64,000 nucleotides of DNA, taken from Oscillospiraceae bacterium (GTDB taxonomy: Bacteria; Bacillota; Clostridia; Oscillospirales; Ruminococcaceae). Shown here piece after piece: positions 1 through 8,412 of the stretch (the stretch's first letter is position 1; each line of letters begins with the position of its first letter). The notes under the pieces were generated by a model. That model was given only the letters and a program-made list of their open reading frames with translations. It had not been told where the DNA came from and searched no databases. The position numbers and the translations under genes are program-made. The DNA is taken from positions 62,001 to 126,000 of the forward strand of contig JAEDDN010000001.1 in NCBI GenBank assembly GCA_016298065.1. The letters are read 5' to 3'.

Positions 1-2
1 AA

Positions 3-293
3 GGCTATGAGATAGTCGAAAGGAATTTCTCACGTCTTTACGGCGAGATAGACATTATTGCAAAAAACGATAACGTTATTGCCTTTGTCGAGGTAAAAAC
101 CAGAACTAAAAAAAGCGACTATAAGGCTGTGCTTGCGGTGACAAAATCAAAAAAGGACAAGCTTATAAAAACCGCAAAGTTATATTTACAGGACAATAAA
201 ACTACCCTTCAGCCGAGATTTGACGTTGCAGAGGTGTACCTTGAGGATAACGGCGACATAAACTATATCGAGAATGCGTTTGTTGAGGATTAG
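3..293 (+). CDS. YraN/UPF0102 family nuclease-like protein, 5' end cut by the window
   Basis: The open frame is already running at the left edge and ends at TAG 291-293, giving 96 C-terminal residues; the start lies outside the window. The motifs GEIDIIA and FVEVKTR, about 20 residues apart, are the hallmark acidic and Glu-x-Lys residues of the YraN/UPF0102 fold, which belongs to the restriction-endonuclease-like superfamily. The usual length is about 115-125 residues, so only about 20-30 residues are missing. In many bacteria yraN sits beside rnhB. Its cellular substrate is not settled. The next gene starts 17 bases downstream, so the two may be co-transcribed. Confidence 0.85.
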   Translation, partial: GYEIVERNFSRLYGEIDIIAKNDNVIAFVEVKTRTKKSDYKAVLAVTKSKKDKLIKTAKLYLQDNKTTLQPRFDVAEVYLEDNGDINYIENAFVED

Positions 294-310
294 TTTAAGA
301 GGTGTAATTT

Positions 311-1219
311 ATGCGTGTTTTTGATTTGCATTGTGATACTGTGTCTACTGCGATGAATAAAAAAAGCTCTCTTTTTGAAAATAACCTTCATATCGACCTT
401 AAAAGAGGGCTTAAAAATGAATGTTGGGTGCAGACCTTTGCCTTTTGGATAGACGATATTTATAAGGGCGAAAGCGCATGGGAAAATCTTTTGGCTCAGC
501 ATAGCTTTTTTAAAGAGCAGTTTAATAAGAATAAAGATAAAATGCACTACTTTGACGGTGAAGTAAAAAGTAGAGTTTGTAACTATATACTTTCCGTCGA
601 GGGTGGCAGAGCTATTGCAGGTAAAATAGACAGGATTAAAACCCTAAAGGAAATGGGAATATCCTTTTTTACGCTTGTGTGGAACGGAAAAAACGAGCTT
701 GCAAGCGGAGTTTTGGCTAAAGGCGGACTTACCGATTTGGGTAAAAAAGCTGTGGATATGCTCGAAAAAGAAGGCATAATAATAGACGTATCTCACCTAA
801 ATGAGCAGGGCTTTTACGATTTGGCAAGTATCGCAAAAAAGCCGTTTGTCGCCACACATTCCAATGCTTACAGTATATGCCCTCACAAAAGAAACTTAAA
901 AAATGAGCAGATAAAGCATTTAATTACATCAGGCGGTATAATAGGGATAAATCTTTATCCGCTTTTTGTAAACGGCAAAGACGACTATACGATTGACGAA
1001 ATAATAAAGCATATCGAGCATATTTTAGCGTTGGGCGGAGAAAATACGCTCGCTTTAGGTACCGATTTTGACGGAGCGGATATGCCCAAAGCGATAAATC
1101 AAATCACCGCACTTGAAAAACTATATAATAGTATGGTAAGATATTATAATGAGGATTTGACAGAAAAAATTATGTTTAATAATGCTTATCGTTTTGCACG
1201 GGAGAACATAAATTTTTAG
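311..1219 (+). CDS. Membrane dipeptidase-like zinc peptidase, family M19
   Basis: This 302-residue protein has the M19 (renal dipeptidase) pattern: HCDT at residues 7-10 gives the first metal ligands (His7, Asp9), and SVEGGRA, DVSHLN, ATHSN and GTDFDG follow in the expected order and spacing. The family hydrolyses dipeptides, often with broad specificity including some D-residues, using a binuclear zinc centre. There is no signal peptide, so a cytoplasmic role in peptide use is likely. AAGAGGTG lies 6 bases before the ATG. thrC begins 10 bases after the stop, which suggests one transcript. Confidence 0.9.
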   Translation: MRVFDLHCDTVSTAMNKKSSLFENNLHIDLKRGLKNECWVQTFAFWIDDIYKGESAWENLLAQHSFFKEQFNKNKDKMHYFDGEVKSRVCNYILSVEGGRAIAGKIDRIKTLKEMGISFFTLVWNGKNELASGVLAKGGLTDLGKKAVDMLEKEGIIIDVSHLNEQGFYDLASIAKKPFVATHSNAYSICPHKRNLKNEQIKHLITSGGIIGINLYPLFVNGKDDYTIDEIIKHIEHILALGGENTLALGTDFDGADMPKAINQITALEKLYNSMVRYYNEDLTEKIMFNNAYRFARENINF

Positions 1220-1229
1220 GAGGAGAAAA

Positions 1230-2720
1230 ATGCTTTATAAAAGTACCAGAAACAGCGATTTAAAGGTAGAATCTGCACAGGCTATCACTCAGGGCATTTC
1301 TAAAGACGGAGGTCTTTTTGTCCCCGATAAGCTACCGAAAATAGATTTGGATACAATAAATAATATAGGAAAGCTTAGCTATGTCGAAAGGGCAAAATAT
1401 GTTTTGTCACTCTTTTTAACCGACTTTAGCGAGGACGAAATAAATTACTGCGCCGAAAGCGCTTATACCGATAAAAAATTTGCAACCGATAATATAGCCG
1501 AGCTTGCAAAGCTTTCGGATAATACATATATGCTGGAACTATGGCACGGTCCTACCTGTGCGTTTAAGGATATGGCGCTTCAGATACTTCCGTTTTTGCT
1601 TACCACCTCGGCAAAAAAAGTTGCAGGCGATAAAAAAATCGTAATTTTGGTTGCTACCAGCGGAGATACCGGCAAAGCGGCGCTCGAGGGCTTTAAGGAC
1701 GTTGAGGGCACGCAGATACTTGTATTTTATCCGGTAGACGGCGTAAGCTCAATGCAAAAACGCCAGATGACAACGCAAGAGGGGGATAACGTAAGCGTTT
1801 GCGCTATAGAGGGTAACTTTGACGACGCCCAAACAGGCGTAAAGGCAATATTTACAGACGAAGCTTTTGCTAAAAGCCTTGAAAATAACGGTATGATGTT
1901 TAGCTCCGCAAACTCAATTAACTGGGGCAGACTCTTACCGCAGATAGTTTATTATGTATCGACATACGCAAAGCTTGTCGCCGACGGCGAGCTAACTCTC
2001 GGCGAAAAGCTTAACTTCGTTGTTCCCACAGGCAATTTCGGCAACATCTTAGCGGCTTATTACGCTAAAAAAATGGGCGTGCCGATAGGTAAGCTTATCT
2101 GTGCTTCAAATTCGAATAAGGTGCTTACCGACTTTATAAATACCGGCATTTATCAGAAAAACCGAGATTTTTATACAACCATATCGCCGTCTATGGATAT
2201 ACTTATCTCCTCAAACCTTGAAAGACTGCTTTATGATTTGTCGGGCTGTGACGATAAAAAGATAAACGAATGGTTCAGCCTTTTAAATTCTAAGGGAACT
2301 TACGAGGTAGACGATAAGGTTAAGACAACGCTTGGCGATTTATTCTACGGCGGATATTGCACCGATGAAGATACCAAAAAGACCATAAAGGAAATCTTTG
2401 AGAAATATTCTTATCTTTGCGATACTCACACTGCGGTAGCGGTAAAGGTTGCAAAGGAATATACTCAGAAAACCGGTGACAAAACCAAAATGGTTATTGT
2501 TTCGACTGCAAGCCCGTATAAATTCTCAGAAAGTGTACTTTCTGCAATTTCTAACGAGGTTATCTCGGACGAATACGAGCAGGTAAGCAAGATAAATGAG
2601 CTTTCGGGCTTAGAGATACCGAACGCACTTGCAAATCTTAAGGATAAGCAGGTAAGATTTTCAAAGGTTATAGATAAATCACAGATGCAATCGGCAGTAT
2701 CCGAAATGCTTGGAATATAA
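1230..2720 (+). CDS. thrC: Threonine synthase
   Basis: The 496-residue product is a PLP enzyme converting O-phospho-L-homoserine to L-threonine and phosphate, the last step of threonine synthesis. The PLP lysine is Lys113 in HGPTCAFKDMA. The N-terminal pattern YKSTRNS and GGLFVP and the phosphate-binding stretch VATSGDTGKAA are typical of threonine synthase. The length matches the longer Clostridia/fungal-like class rather than the approximately 350-residue Bacillus class. AGGAGGAG precedes the ATG. No hom or thrB gene is adjacent. A hairpin at 2729-2758 follows the stop. Confidence 0.96.
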   Translation: MLYKSTRNSDLKVESAQAITQGISKDGGLFVPDKLPKIDLDTINNIGKLSYVERAKYVLSLFLTDFSEDEINYCAESAYTDKKFATDNIAELAKLSDNTYMLELWHGPTCAFKDMALQILPFLLTTSAKKVAGDKKIVILVATSGDTGKAALEGFKDVEGTQILVFYPVDGVSSMQKRQMTTQEGDNVSVCAIEGNFDDAQTGVKAIFTDEAFAKSLENNGMMFSSANSINWGRLLPQIVYYVSTYAKLVADGELTLGEKLNFVVPTGNFGNILAAYYAKKMGVPIGKLICASNSNKVLTDFINTGIYQKNRDFYTTISPSMDILISSNLERLLYDLSGCDDKKINEWFSLLNSKGTYEVDDKVKTTLGDLFYGGYCTDEDTKKTIKEIFEKYSYLCDTHTAVAVKVAKEYTQKTGDKTKMVIVSTASPYKFSESVLSAISNEVISDEYEQVSKINELSGLEIPNALANLKDKQVRFSKVIDKSQMQSAVSEMLGI

Positions 2721-2728
2721 TAAAATTA

Positions 2729-2758
2729 AAGAGCTGACAAGACATAATGTCAGCTCTT
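2729..2758. terminator. Hairpin between convergent thrC and the DUF1540 gene
   Basis: A 10-bp perfect stem (2729-2738 with 2749-2758) encloses a 10-base loop. The downstream T-tract is interrupted on both strands. Its position between two converging genes suggests a bidirectional terminator, but not a strong one. Confidence 0.6.
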
Positions 2759-2769
2759 ATTAGCTTTAA

Positions 2770-2961
2770 CTATTTAGCGCTTTTATAGGTGTCGCATACC
2801 GTATCGTTTGTAGATGTGGCAAAGCTCGGTCCAACCTTGATTTTGCCTGCGGTACAACCGAGCTGGTGGTTGTTGTGAATACAGCTTACAACATCACAGG
2901 AAATACCGTTTATGCAGTCTTTATCACAGCCTGCAAGAGGATTACTTTTGCTCTTTGACAT
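2770..2961 (-). CDS. DUF1540 domain protein, small and cysteine-rich
   Basis: The product has 63 residues with Cys at a spacing typical of DUF1540: CDKDC near the N-terminus, then CDVVSC, GCTAGKI and a final VCDTY. DUF1540 proteins are common in endospore-forming Firmicutes. The eight or so cysteines suggest metal binding, but the function is unknown. AAAGGGG lies 6 bases upstream of the ATG on the minus strand. It is divergent from the metallophosphoesterase gene, and the shared upstream DNA contains the interleaved inverted repeats at 2977-3033. Confidence 0.85.
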   Translation of the reverse strand: MSKSKSNPLAGCDKDCINGISCDVVSCIHNNHQLGCTAGKIKVGPSFATSTNDTVCDTYKSAK

Positions 2962-2976
2962 AATTAGCCCCTTTTC

Positions 2977-3033
2977 TCCAATGGCTTAAAATTAAGGTCT
3001 TTATATTGCCATTGGAAAATATAAAGACCTTAA
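2977..3033. repeat. Interleaved inverted repeats with pseudoknot topology between divergent genes
   Basis: Two perfect inverted repeats interlock. A 9-bp pair joins 2977-2985 to 3008-3016. A 15-bp pair joins 2992-3006 to 3019-3033. The order A-B-A'-B' means the two helices are either alternatives or together form an H-type pseudoknot. The element lies between the divergent DUF1540 and metallophosphoesterase genes, outside any CDS. There is no T-tract after it on the plus strand, so it does not look like a simple terminator. It could be a 5' leader element or a protein-binding operator. Confidence 0.6.
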
Positions 3034-3115
3034 TGGCGGAAAAATAACCGTCAGTAATATTGTTGTCAAAGCTCAAAGGTTTTATGTATAGCATTTTATG
3101 TGGAGTGTTCATTTT

Positions 3116-3802
3116 ATGAGCTTATATGTAATCGGAGATTTGCATTTGTCGTTAGGCACAGATAAGCCTATGGATATTTTCAGAGGCTGGGATAACTATG
3201 TAAAACTCATTGAACAAACTTGGAATTATATAGTAGACGATAACGACACGGTAGTGATTGTCGGCGATATTTCGTGGGCTTTAAAGCTCGAAGAAACCTA
3301 CGAGGATTTTAAGTTTATAAACAATTTAAAGGGTCAAAAAATAATTTTAAAAGGCAATCACGATTTATGGTTTTCGACTAAGACAAAGGTGGAAAAATAC
3401 CTTGCCGATAACGGCTTTGATACTATAAAAGTTCTCTTTAACAATTCCTATGAATACGGCGATTATGTTTTGTGCGGTACAAGGGGATGGATAAACGAAC
3501 CGGGTGAAGCAGTTAACAAAAAGGTATTAGACCGTGAAGCCGGCAGGCTAAGGCTTTCCTTAGAGGACGGCAAAAAAAGTAAAAAAACGCCGATAGCGTT
3601 TTTACATTATCCGCCGATTTACGCAAGCAACGAATGTTACGAGATACTTGATGTGCTTATTGAGTACGGTGTGAAAAGGTGCTATTACGGTCACATACAC
3701 GGCAAAAGCTGTGAATATGCAATAAACGGAATAAGAAACGGTATTGACTTTAGGCTTGTTTCGTGTGATTTTGTACAGTTTACGCCCCAAAAGGTGCTGT
3801 AA
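3116..3802 (+). CDS. Calcineurin-like metallophosphoesterase
   Basis: The protein has the metallophosphoesterase core in order: GDLHLS (D-x-H), VGDISW (G-D), KGNHDLW (GNHD), LHYPP and YYGHIHG (GHxH). These supply the ligands of a dinuclear metal site, so it should be a phosphomonoesterase or phosphodiesterase; the substrate cannot be told. I chose ATG 3116 (228 residues) over the in-frame ATG at 3098 because GGAG at 3102-3105 sits within the longer reading and 10 bases before 3116, and because family members begin right at the first beta strand (SLYVIGDLH). It is soluble and cytoplasmic. Confidence 0.9.
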   Translation: MSLYVIGDLHLSLGTDKPMDIFRGWDNYVKLIEQTWNYIVDDNDTVVIVGDISWALKLEETYEDFKFINNLKGQKIILKGNHDLWFSTKTKVEKYLADNGFDTIKVLFNNSYEYGDYVLCGTRGWINEPGEAVNKKVLDREAGRLRLSLEDGKKSKKTPIAFLHYPPIYASNECYEILDVLIEYGVKRCYYGHIHGKSCEYAINGIRNGIDFRLVSCDFVQFTPQKVL

Positions 3803-3846
3803 ATGTAACGGTTATTTAACAATTTATTAAAACTGCTACAAAATAT

Positions 3847-3876
3847 TTGATTTATATATTAGTTATGTGCTATAAT
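3847..3876 (+). promoter_or_regulatory. Sigma-A-type promoter of tig
   Basis: TTGATT (3847-3852) and TATAAT (3871-3876) are 18 bases apart, with TGC directly before the -10, which makes it an extended -10. It lies about 50 bases upstream of the trigger factor start. Confidence 0.7.
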
Positions 3877-3928
3877 TATTTAGATTTAGAATTTTAACTT
3901 AGCAAAAGCAAAAATTGGAGGATACAAA

Positions 3929-5206
3929 ATGTTGGCAGAAAGCAAAAAAATCGAAACAAATAAGCACGAGTTGACTGTAAAGGTTGACAGCGAAAAGTTT
4001 GAGGAAGCTTTACAAAGAGCTTATAAGAAAAACGGCAAGAAAATAAATGTTCAGGGCTTTAGACCGGGTAAAGCTCCGAGAAAAATTATCGAAAAAACTT
4101 ACGGTGAAGGCGTATTTTTTGAGGACGCTATAAACGATTTATATCCGAGCGCATTAAACGAGGCTATTATCGAATCAAAGCTTGAGGTTGTAGCTCCGCC
4201 CGATGTTGAAATAACAGACGTAAGCAAGGCAGACGGCTTTACCTTTAAAGCTATATGCGTTGTTAAGCCTGAAGTTACAGTAAAGGATTATAAAGGTATA
4301 GAAGTTAAAAAAGAAGTCAAAACTGTAACTGACGATGAGGTTGACGCAAGACTTAAAGCTATGCAAAACCAAAACGCAAGAATTATAGACGTAGACGACA
4401 GAGCAGCACAAAACGGCGATACTGTTGTTATTGACTTTGAAGGCTTTGTTGATGATAAGGCTTTTGAAGGCGGAAAAGCAGAAAAATATTCATTGGTACT
4501 TGGTTCGGGGCAGTTTATACCGGGCTTTGAAGAGCAAATAGAAGGCAAAAATATCGGTGAGGAATTTGACGTAAACGTAACCTTCCCCGAGGATTATCAG
4601 GCAGAAGAGTTAAAGGGCAAAGCAGTAGTATTTAAGTGTAAGCTTCACGAAATTTCAGCAAAGGAATTGCCTGAACTCGACGATGAATTTGCAAAGGACG
4701 TAAGCGAATTTGATACTCTCGATCAGTTAAAGGCTGACCAAAAGGCAAAAATCGAAGAAGCTAACGAAAAAGCCGCAAACGATCAAGTAGAAAATGCGCT
4801 TATAGATAATATTATTGACAATATGGAAGGCGAAATTCCCGAAGAAATGTATGAAGCACGCATCGACGATATAATGAGAGATTTCTCATACCGTTTACAG
4901 ATGCAGGGAATGGATCTTGATACATATCTCAAATATATGGGTATGGACGCTACCGCTTTCAGAAAGACCTTCAGAGAGCAGGCTGAAAAGCAGGTTAAAA
5001 TCCGCTTGGCACTTGAAAAGATTGTCGAGCTTGAAAACATTACTCCTACAGACGAAGAGATTGATGCAGAATATGATAAACTCGCAGAGAACTATAAGAT
5101 GGAAGCTCAAAAGGTTCGTGATATAGTTCCTGTCGAGGATATTAGCAAGGATTTAGCCGTTAATAAGGCTATTGAGCTTGTAAAAGAATCTGCTGTAATC
5201 AAGTAA
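3929..5206 (+). CDS. tig: Trigger factor, ribosome-associated chaperone
   Basis: This 425-residue protein binds nascent chains at the ribosome exit tunnel and has peptidyl-prolyl isomerase activity. The N-terminal ribosome-binding tail carries the signature motif FRPGKAPRK near residue 45 (usually GFRxGKxP). The FKBP-like PPIase domain follows (GDTVVIDFEGFVD, LGSGQFIPGFEEQ), then the helical C-terminal chaperone arms. The length is normal for Firmicutes. GGAGGA precedes the ATG, with its own promoter at 3847-3876. The order tig-clpP-clpX is widely conserved and links folding of new proteins to degradation. Confidence 0.97.
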   Translation: MLAESKKIETNKHELTVKVDSEKFEEALQRAYKKNGKKINVQGFRPGKAPRKIIEKTYGEGVFFEDAINDLYPSALNEAIIESKLEVVAPPDVEITDVSKADGFTFKAICVVKPEVTVKDYKGIEVKKEVKTVTDDEVDARLKAMQNQNARIIDVDDRAAQNGDTVVIDFEGFVDDKAFEGGKAEKYSLVLGSGQFIPGFEEQIEGKNIGEEFDVNVTFPEDYQAEELKGKAVVFKCKLHEISAKELPELDDEFAKDVSEFDTLDQLKADQKAKIEEANEKAANDQVENALIDNIIDNMEGEIPEEMYEARIDDIMRDFSYRLQMQGMDLDTYLKYMGMDATAFRKTFREQAEKQVKIRLALEKIVELENITPTDEEIDAEYDKLAENYKMEAQKVRDIVPVEDISKDLAVNKAIELVKESAVIK

Positions 5207-5235
5207 AAATAATTTAAGGTAATAATCTTTCGGGT

Positions 5236-5266
5236 ATATGTCTTGGAGCGATGCTGCAAGGCATAT
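5236..5266 (+). repeat. Stem-loop in the tig-clpP intergenic region
   Basis: A 10-bp stem (5236-5245 with 5257-5266, one G-U pair) has an 11-base loop and no T-run after it. It may be a transcript-processing or stabilising hairpin rather than a terminator. Confidence 0.35.
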
Positions 5267-5335
5267 ATTTGCAATTAGTGATATTACAATAATTTGTCAA
5301 AAAACCGTATTTAATCATTGAAAGGATGATATAAA

Positions 5336-5917
5336 ATGAGTTTAGTACCTTATGTAGTAGAACAAACAAACAGAGGCGAACGTTCATACGACATTTTTTC
5401 GAGACTTTTAAACGACAGAATTATTATGCTTTGCGACGAGGTAAACGACACAACTGCAAGCTTGGTTGTAGCTCAGTTATTATACCTTGAAAGCCAAGAC
5501 CCCGATAAAGATATTTCGCTTTATATAAACAGCCCCGGCGGTTCAATTACCGCAGGTATGGCAATTTACGATACAATGCAGTACATTAAATGCGACGTAT
5601 CCACAATATGTATCGGTATGGCGGCTTCGATGGGTGCGTTTTTATTAACCGCAGGCGCTAAGGGTAAGCGTTACGCACTGCCTAACAGCGAGATTATGAT
5701 CCATCAGCCTTTAGGCGGCACTCAGGGACAGGCGAGCGATATAAAAATTCACGCTGAGAGAATTATAAAAATCAGAGAGAATTTAAATAAGCTTATGGCA
5801 GAAGCTACAGGACAACCGCTTGAAAAAATCGAACAGGATACAGAAAGAGATAACTTTATGTCAGCTGACGAAGCTTGTGCATACGGCTTAATTGACAAGG
5901 TTATAACCAAACGATAG
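5336..5917 (+). CDS. clpP: ATP-dependent Clp protease proteolytic subunit
   Basis: ClpP is the barrel-shaped serine protease that partners with ClpX. The 193 residues include the full catalytic triad: Ser98 in GMAASMGAF, His123 in IMIHQP and Asp172 in ERDNFMSA. The N-terminal SLVPYVVEQTNRGER segment matches the axial-loop region, and NSPGGS forms the oxyanion-strand signature. AAGGATG lies before the ATG. clpX starts 15 bases after the stop, so the two form an operon. Confidence 0.98.
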   Translation: MSLVPYVVEQTNRGERSYDIFSRLLNDRIIMLCDEVNDTTASLVVAQLLYLESQDPDKDISLYINSPGGSITAGMAIYDTMQYIKCDVSTICIGMAASMGAFLLTAGAKGKRYALPNSEIMIHQPLGGTQGQASDIKIHAERIIKIRENLNKLMAEATGQPLEKIEQDTERDNFMSADEACAYGLIDKVITKR

Positions 5918-5932
5918 AAGCGAGGCTTTATT

Positions 5933-7189
5933 ATGGCTAATTTTACAGAAAAATCAAGCCCAAGGTGTAGCTTTTGCGGCAAAAGCGATGTAGAGGTTGA
6001 CAGACTTTTATTCGGAAGCGGCGCATATATTTGTAATGAATGTGTGGAGCTTTGCTACCAGATGTTGTTTGAGGACAGCGACCTTTTCCCGACAAAATCG
6101 GCAAAGAAGGAAAACGGCGAGGTGTCGCTTTTAAAGCCTGCCGAGATAAAGGCTCATCTTGACCAGTATGTAGTAGGGCAGGAGGAGGCTAAGATTGCCT
6201 TATCCGTAGCGGTTTATAATCATTATAAGCGCATAAACTACGACAAAAAGTTAGACGTTGATATAAAAAAGAGCAACGTTTTGTTATTAGGTCCTACAGG
6301 TGTGGGTAAAACCCACTTGGCACAGACCTTGGCTAAGATTTTAGATGTGCCCTTTGCAATAGCAGACGCCACTACCGTAACCGAAGCGGGTTATGTGGGC
6401 GACGACGTTGAAAATGTGCTGGTAAGACTTATTCAGGCGGCTGATTATGACATTAAAGCTGCTGAACACGGTATCATTTACATTGATGAAATCGACAAAA
6501 TTACACGCAAATCCGAAAATCCGTCCATAACACGAGATGTAAGCGGAGAGGGCGTACAGCAGGCGCTTCTTAAAATTTTAGAGGGTACTGTTTCAAATGT
6601 TCCGCCACAGGGAGGCAGAAAGCATCCTCATCAGGATATGATTCAGATAGACACCTCTAATATCTTGTTTATTTGCGGCGGTGCTTTTGAAGGCATAGAC
6701 AAAATAATAGAAAAACGCTCAAATAAATCATCGCTCGGTTTTGGCTCGGATCTTTACAGTAAAGCAGAGCTTTCACAGATAGATATTATGAAGCAGGTTG
6801 AGCCTCGTGACTTGGTAAAATACGGGCTTATCCCCGAACTTGTGGGAAGACTTCCGGTAATCACACCGCTTTCCGATTTGGACGAGGATTCTTTGGTAAG
6901 AATTTTAACCGAGCCGAAAGACTCTATTGTCAAGCAGTATGAAGCCCTTTTTGAAATGGACGGGGTAAAGCTTGAATTTTCCGATAAAGCATTAAGACTT
7001 ATCGCTCAAAAGGCAATCGAAAGAAAAACCGGAGCAAGAGGCTTAAGAGGTATTATGGAGGATATTTTAAGCGGACTTATGTTTGACATTCCTTCGGACA
7101 ATACGGTTAAAAAGGTAAAAATAACCGCTGAAGCCGTAGAGGATATAAAAAAGGTGCAAATTGTAAGAAGCACTAAAAAGATAAGCTGA
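5933..7189 (+). CDS. clpX: ATP-dependent Clp protease ATP-binding subunit ClpX
   Basis: This AAA+ unfoldase feeds substrates to ClpP. The 418 residues contain an N-terminal C4 zinc finger (CSFCGKS and CNECVELC), Walker A GPTGVGKT, Walker B IIYIDEIDKI, the pore motif AGYVGDDVE and sensor-2 motif GARGLR. The length is normal. It is the last gene of the tig-clpP-clpX run and is followed by a strong hairpin at 7211-7245. In many bacteria lon or ysxC comes next, but not here. Confidence 0.98.
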   Translation: MANFTEKSSPRCSFCGKSDVEVDRLLFGSGAYICNECVELCYQMLFEDSDLFPTKSAKKENGEVSLLKPAEIKAHLDQYVVGQEEAKIALSVAVYNHYKRINYDKKLDVDIKKSNVLLLGPTGVGKTHLAQTLAKILDVPFAIADATTVTEAGYVGDDVENVLVRLIQAADYDIKAAEHGIIYIDEIDKITRKSENPSITRDVSGEGVQQALLKILEGTVSNVPPQGGRKHPHQDMIQIDTSNILFICGGAFEGIDKIIEKRSNKSSLGFGSDLYSKAELSQIDIMKQVEPRDLVKYGLIPELVGRLPVITPLSDLDEDSLVRILTEPKDSIVKQYEALFEMDGVKLEFSDKALRLIAQKAIERKTGARGLRGIMEDILSGLMFDIPSDNTVKKVKITAEAVEDIKKVQIVRSTKKIS

Positions 7190-7210
7190 TAATTAAAAAT
7201 GCGAATAAAA

Positions 7211-7245
7211 AACCGCCTTAACAAAAATTTTGTTAAGGCGGTTTT
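7211..7245. terminator. Bidirectional rho-independent terminator between clpX and the CPBP protease gene
   Basis: A long GC-containing stem (7211-7226 with 7228-7243) is flanked by A-rich DNA on the left and T-rich DNA on the right. It can stop both converging transcripts; in practice the inner A-T pairs would open as the loop. Confidence 0.85.
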
Positions 7246-7256
7246 CTTTCTTTTTC

Positions 7257-8330
7257 TTATAAAAGTTTTAAGCTGAAAACAATAATATATATAGCGCAAA
7301 GGATAATTGCCAAAATGACAAATACCGAGGAGAAATATTTTAAGTAAGGCTTGTCAATTGAGATAATATTGTCGCTTTTTAATGATTCGGGACTGTCGGA
7401 CTTAAACTTAATTTTACGGAAGTTTGCAATTAAAATAATTGCCGATACGACAATGCATATCGCCAAAATCCCATAGTCAAAGGTAGCTATCAGCAATTTT
7501 TTGTCCGGCATAAAGGTGTAAAGTGCTTCCTCAATACAGGAAAACGTATTATTGATAAAATGTAGTAATACCGAAGTCTTTATAGAGCCCGTTTTTATTG
7601 TAGCATAGCTAAACACCAAACCCAATAAAAAGGCCATTGGCATTTGCTGAAAATTCATATGAAAAAGCCCGAAAAGTATCGAGGAAATTACAGCCGCAAA
7701 TACAGTGCCGTATCTTTTAAGCGAATGAAGTATTGCGCCTCTGAAAAGCAGCTCTTCGCCTATGGGAGCAACGATACAAACTGCAAAAAAATAAAATATA
7801 ATCGCTACTACAGACGACTGTGGCATTGTAAGGGCGTCGTTTCCGGTTGCCTCGATTCCCACAAGGTTAAAAAGATAATTTATATATACATAAATAAGAC
7901 TGCCTATAAAATTAAGTGCAAACATAACTGCCGTACATTTTACCACCAAGCCGAAAGAGGAGTTTTTGTATCCGTTTATTACACTCTTGAGCTTAACGCC
8001 TGTTCGGTTCATACATATAAGCGCCGCAAATATATGCGATAAAAGCAGTACAAACGCTATATATACCCACTGGCCTTCGCCTACAAGCCATTCGTTTGAC
8101 ATAAGGTTAGAAATGCTGTCTAAAGAAAAATCTCCCGAAGCCGTTTTAACTGCGATGAATACAAGTAAAAATATTATCTCAAATACGAAAGCCAAAACGT
8201 TTTGAAATACTATGTCTAAAATAAGAGCCAAAGCAGTATGGTTTGCGTTTTTCTTAAAAAACTTATCCTGTTGTTTTTTAATATAATCGTTTTGCACATT
8301 TAAATTTTGGTTAGTATAATATTCGTTCAA
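7257..8330 (-). CDS. CPBP family intramembrane metalloprotease
   Basis: This 357-residue membrane protein has about eight predicted hydrophobic segments. The CPBP (CaaX protease and bacteriocin-processing, Abi) motifs are clear: GEELLFRGA (the EExxxR motif), FGLFHMNF (FxxxH) and LHFINNT (HxxxN). These place glutamate and histidine residues inside the membrane for proteolysis. The substrate is unknown; relatives process prenylated or bacteriocin peptides or contribute to immunity. The start is TTG at 8330, with AAAGGA about 11 bases upstream; no earlier or nearby ATG is in frame. The C-terminal 60 residues add two more membrane segments beyond the core. Confidence 0.88.
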   Translation of the reverse strand: MNEYYTNQNLNVQNDYIKKQQDKFFKKNANHTALALILDIVFQNVLAFVFEIIFLLVFIAVKTASGDFSLDSISNLMSNEWLVGEGQWVYIAFVLLLSHIFAALICMNRTGVKLKSVINGYKNSSFGLVVKCTAVMFALNFIGSLIYVYINYLFNLVGIEATGNDALTMPQSSVVAIIFYFFAVCIVAPIGEELLFRGAILHSLKRYGTVFAAVISSILFGLFHMNFQQMPMAFLLGLVFSYATIKTGSIKTSVLLHFINNTFSCIEEALYTFMPDKKLLIATFDYGILAICIVVSAIILIANFRKIKFKSDSPESLKSDNIISIDKPYLKYFSSVFVILAIILCAIYIIVFSLKLL

Positions 8331-8374
8331 CTTTTAAATAATCCTTTCTTAAAATACTAAGTTAGAGTATACCA

Positions 8375-8407
8375 TAAAAATCTCCCGAAGTATAGCACTT
8401 CGGGAGA
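8375..8407 (-). terminator. Rho-independent terminator of galE
   Basis: An 11-bp stem (8381-8391 with 8397-8407) and 5-base loop are followed on the minus strand by a T-run at 8380-8376. It separates galE from the CPBP gene on the same strand. Confidence 0.85.
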
Positions 8408-8412
8408 TAAAT

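Noticed and set aside
7644..8205. Plus-strand open frames opposite the CPBP protease gene
   Set aside because: They are low-complexity, Lys/Tyr-rich shadows of a gene with clear family motifs on the minus strand.
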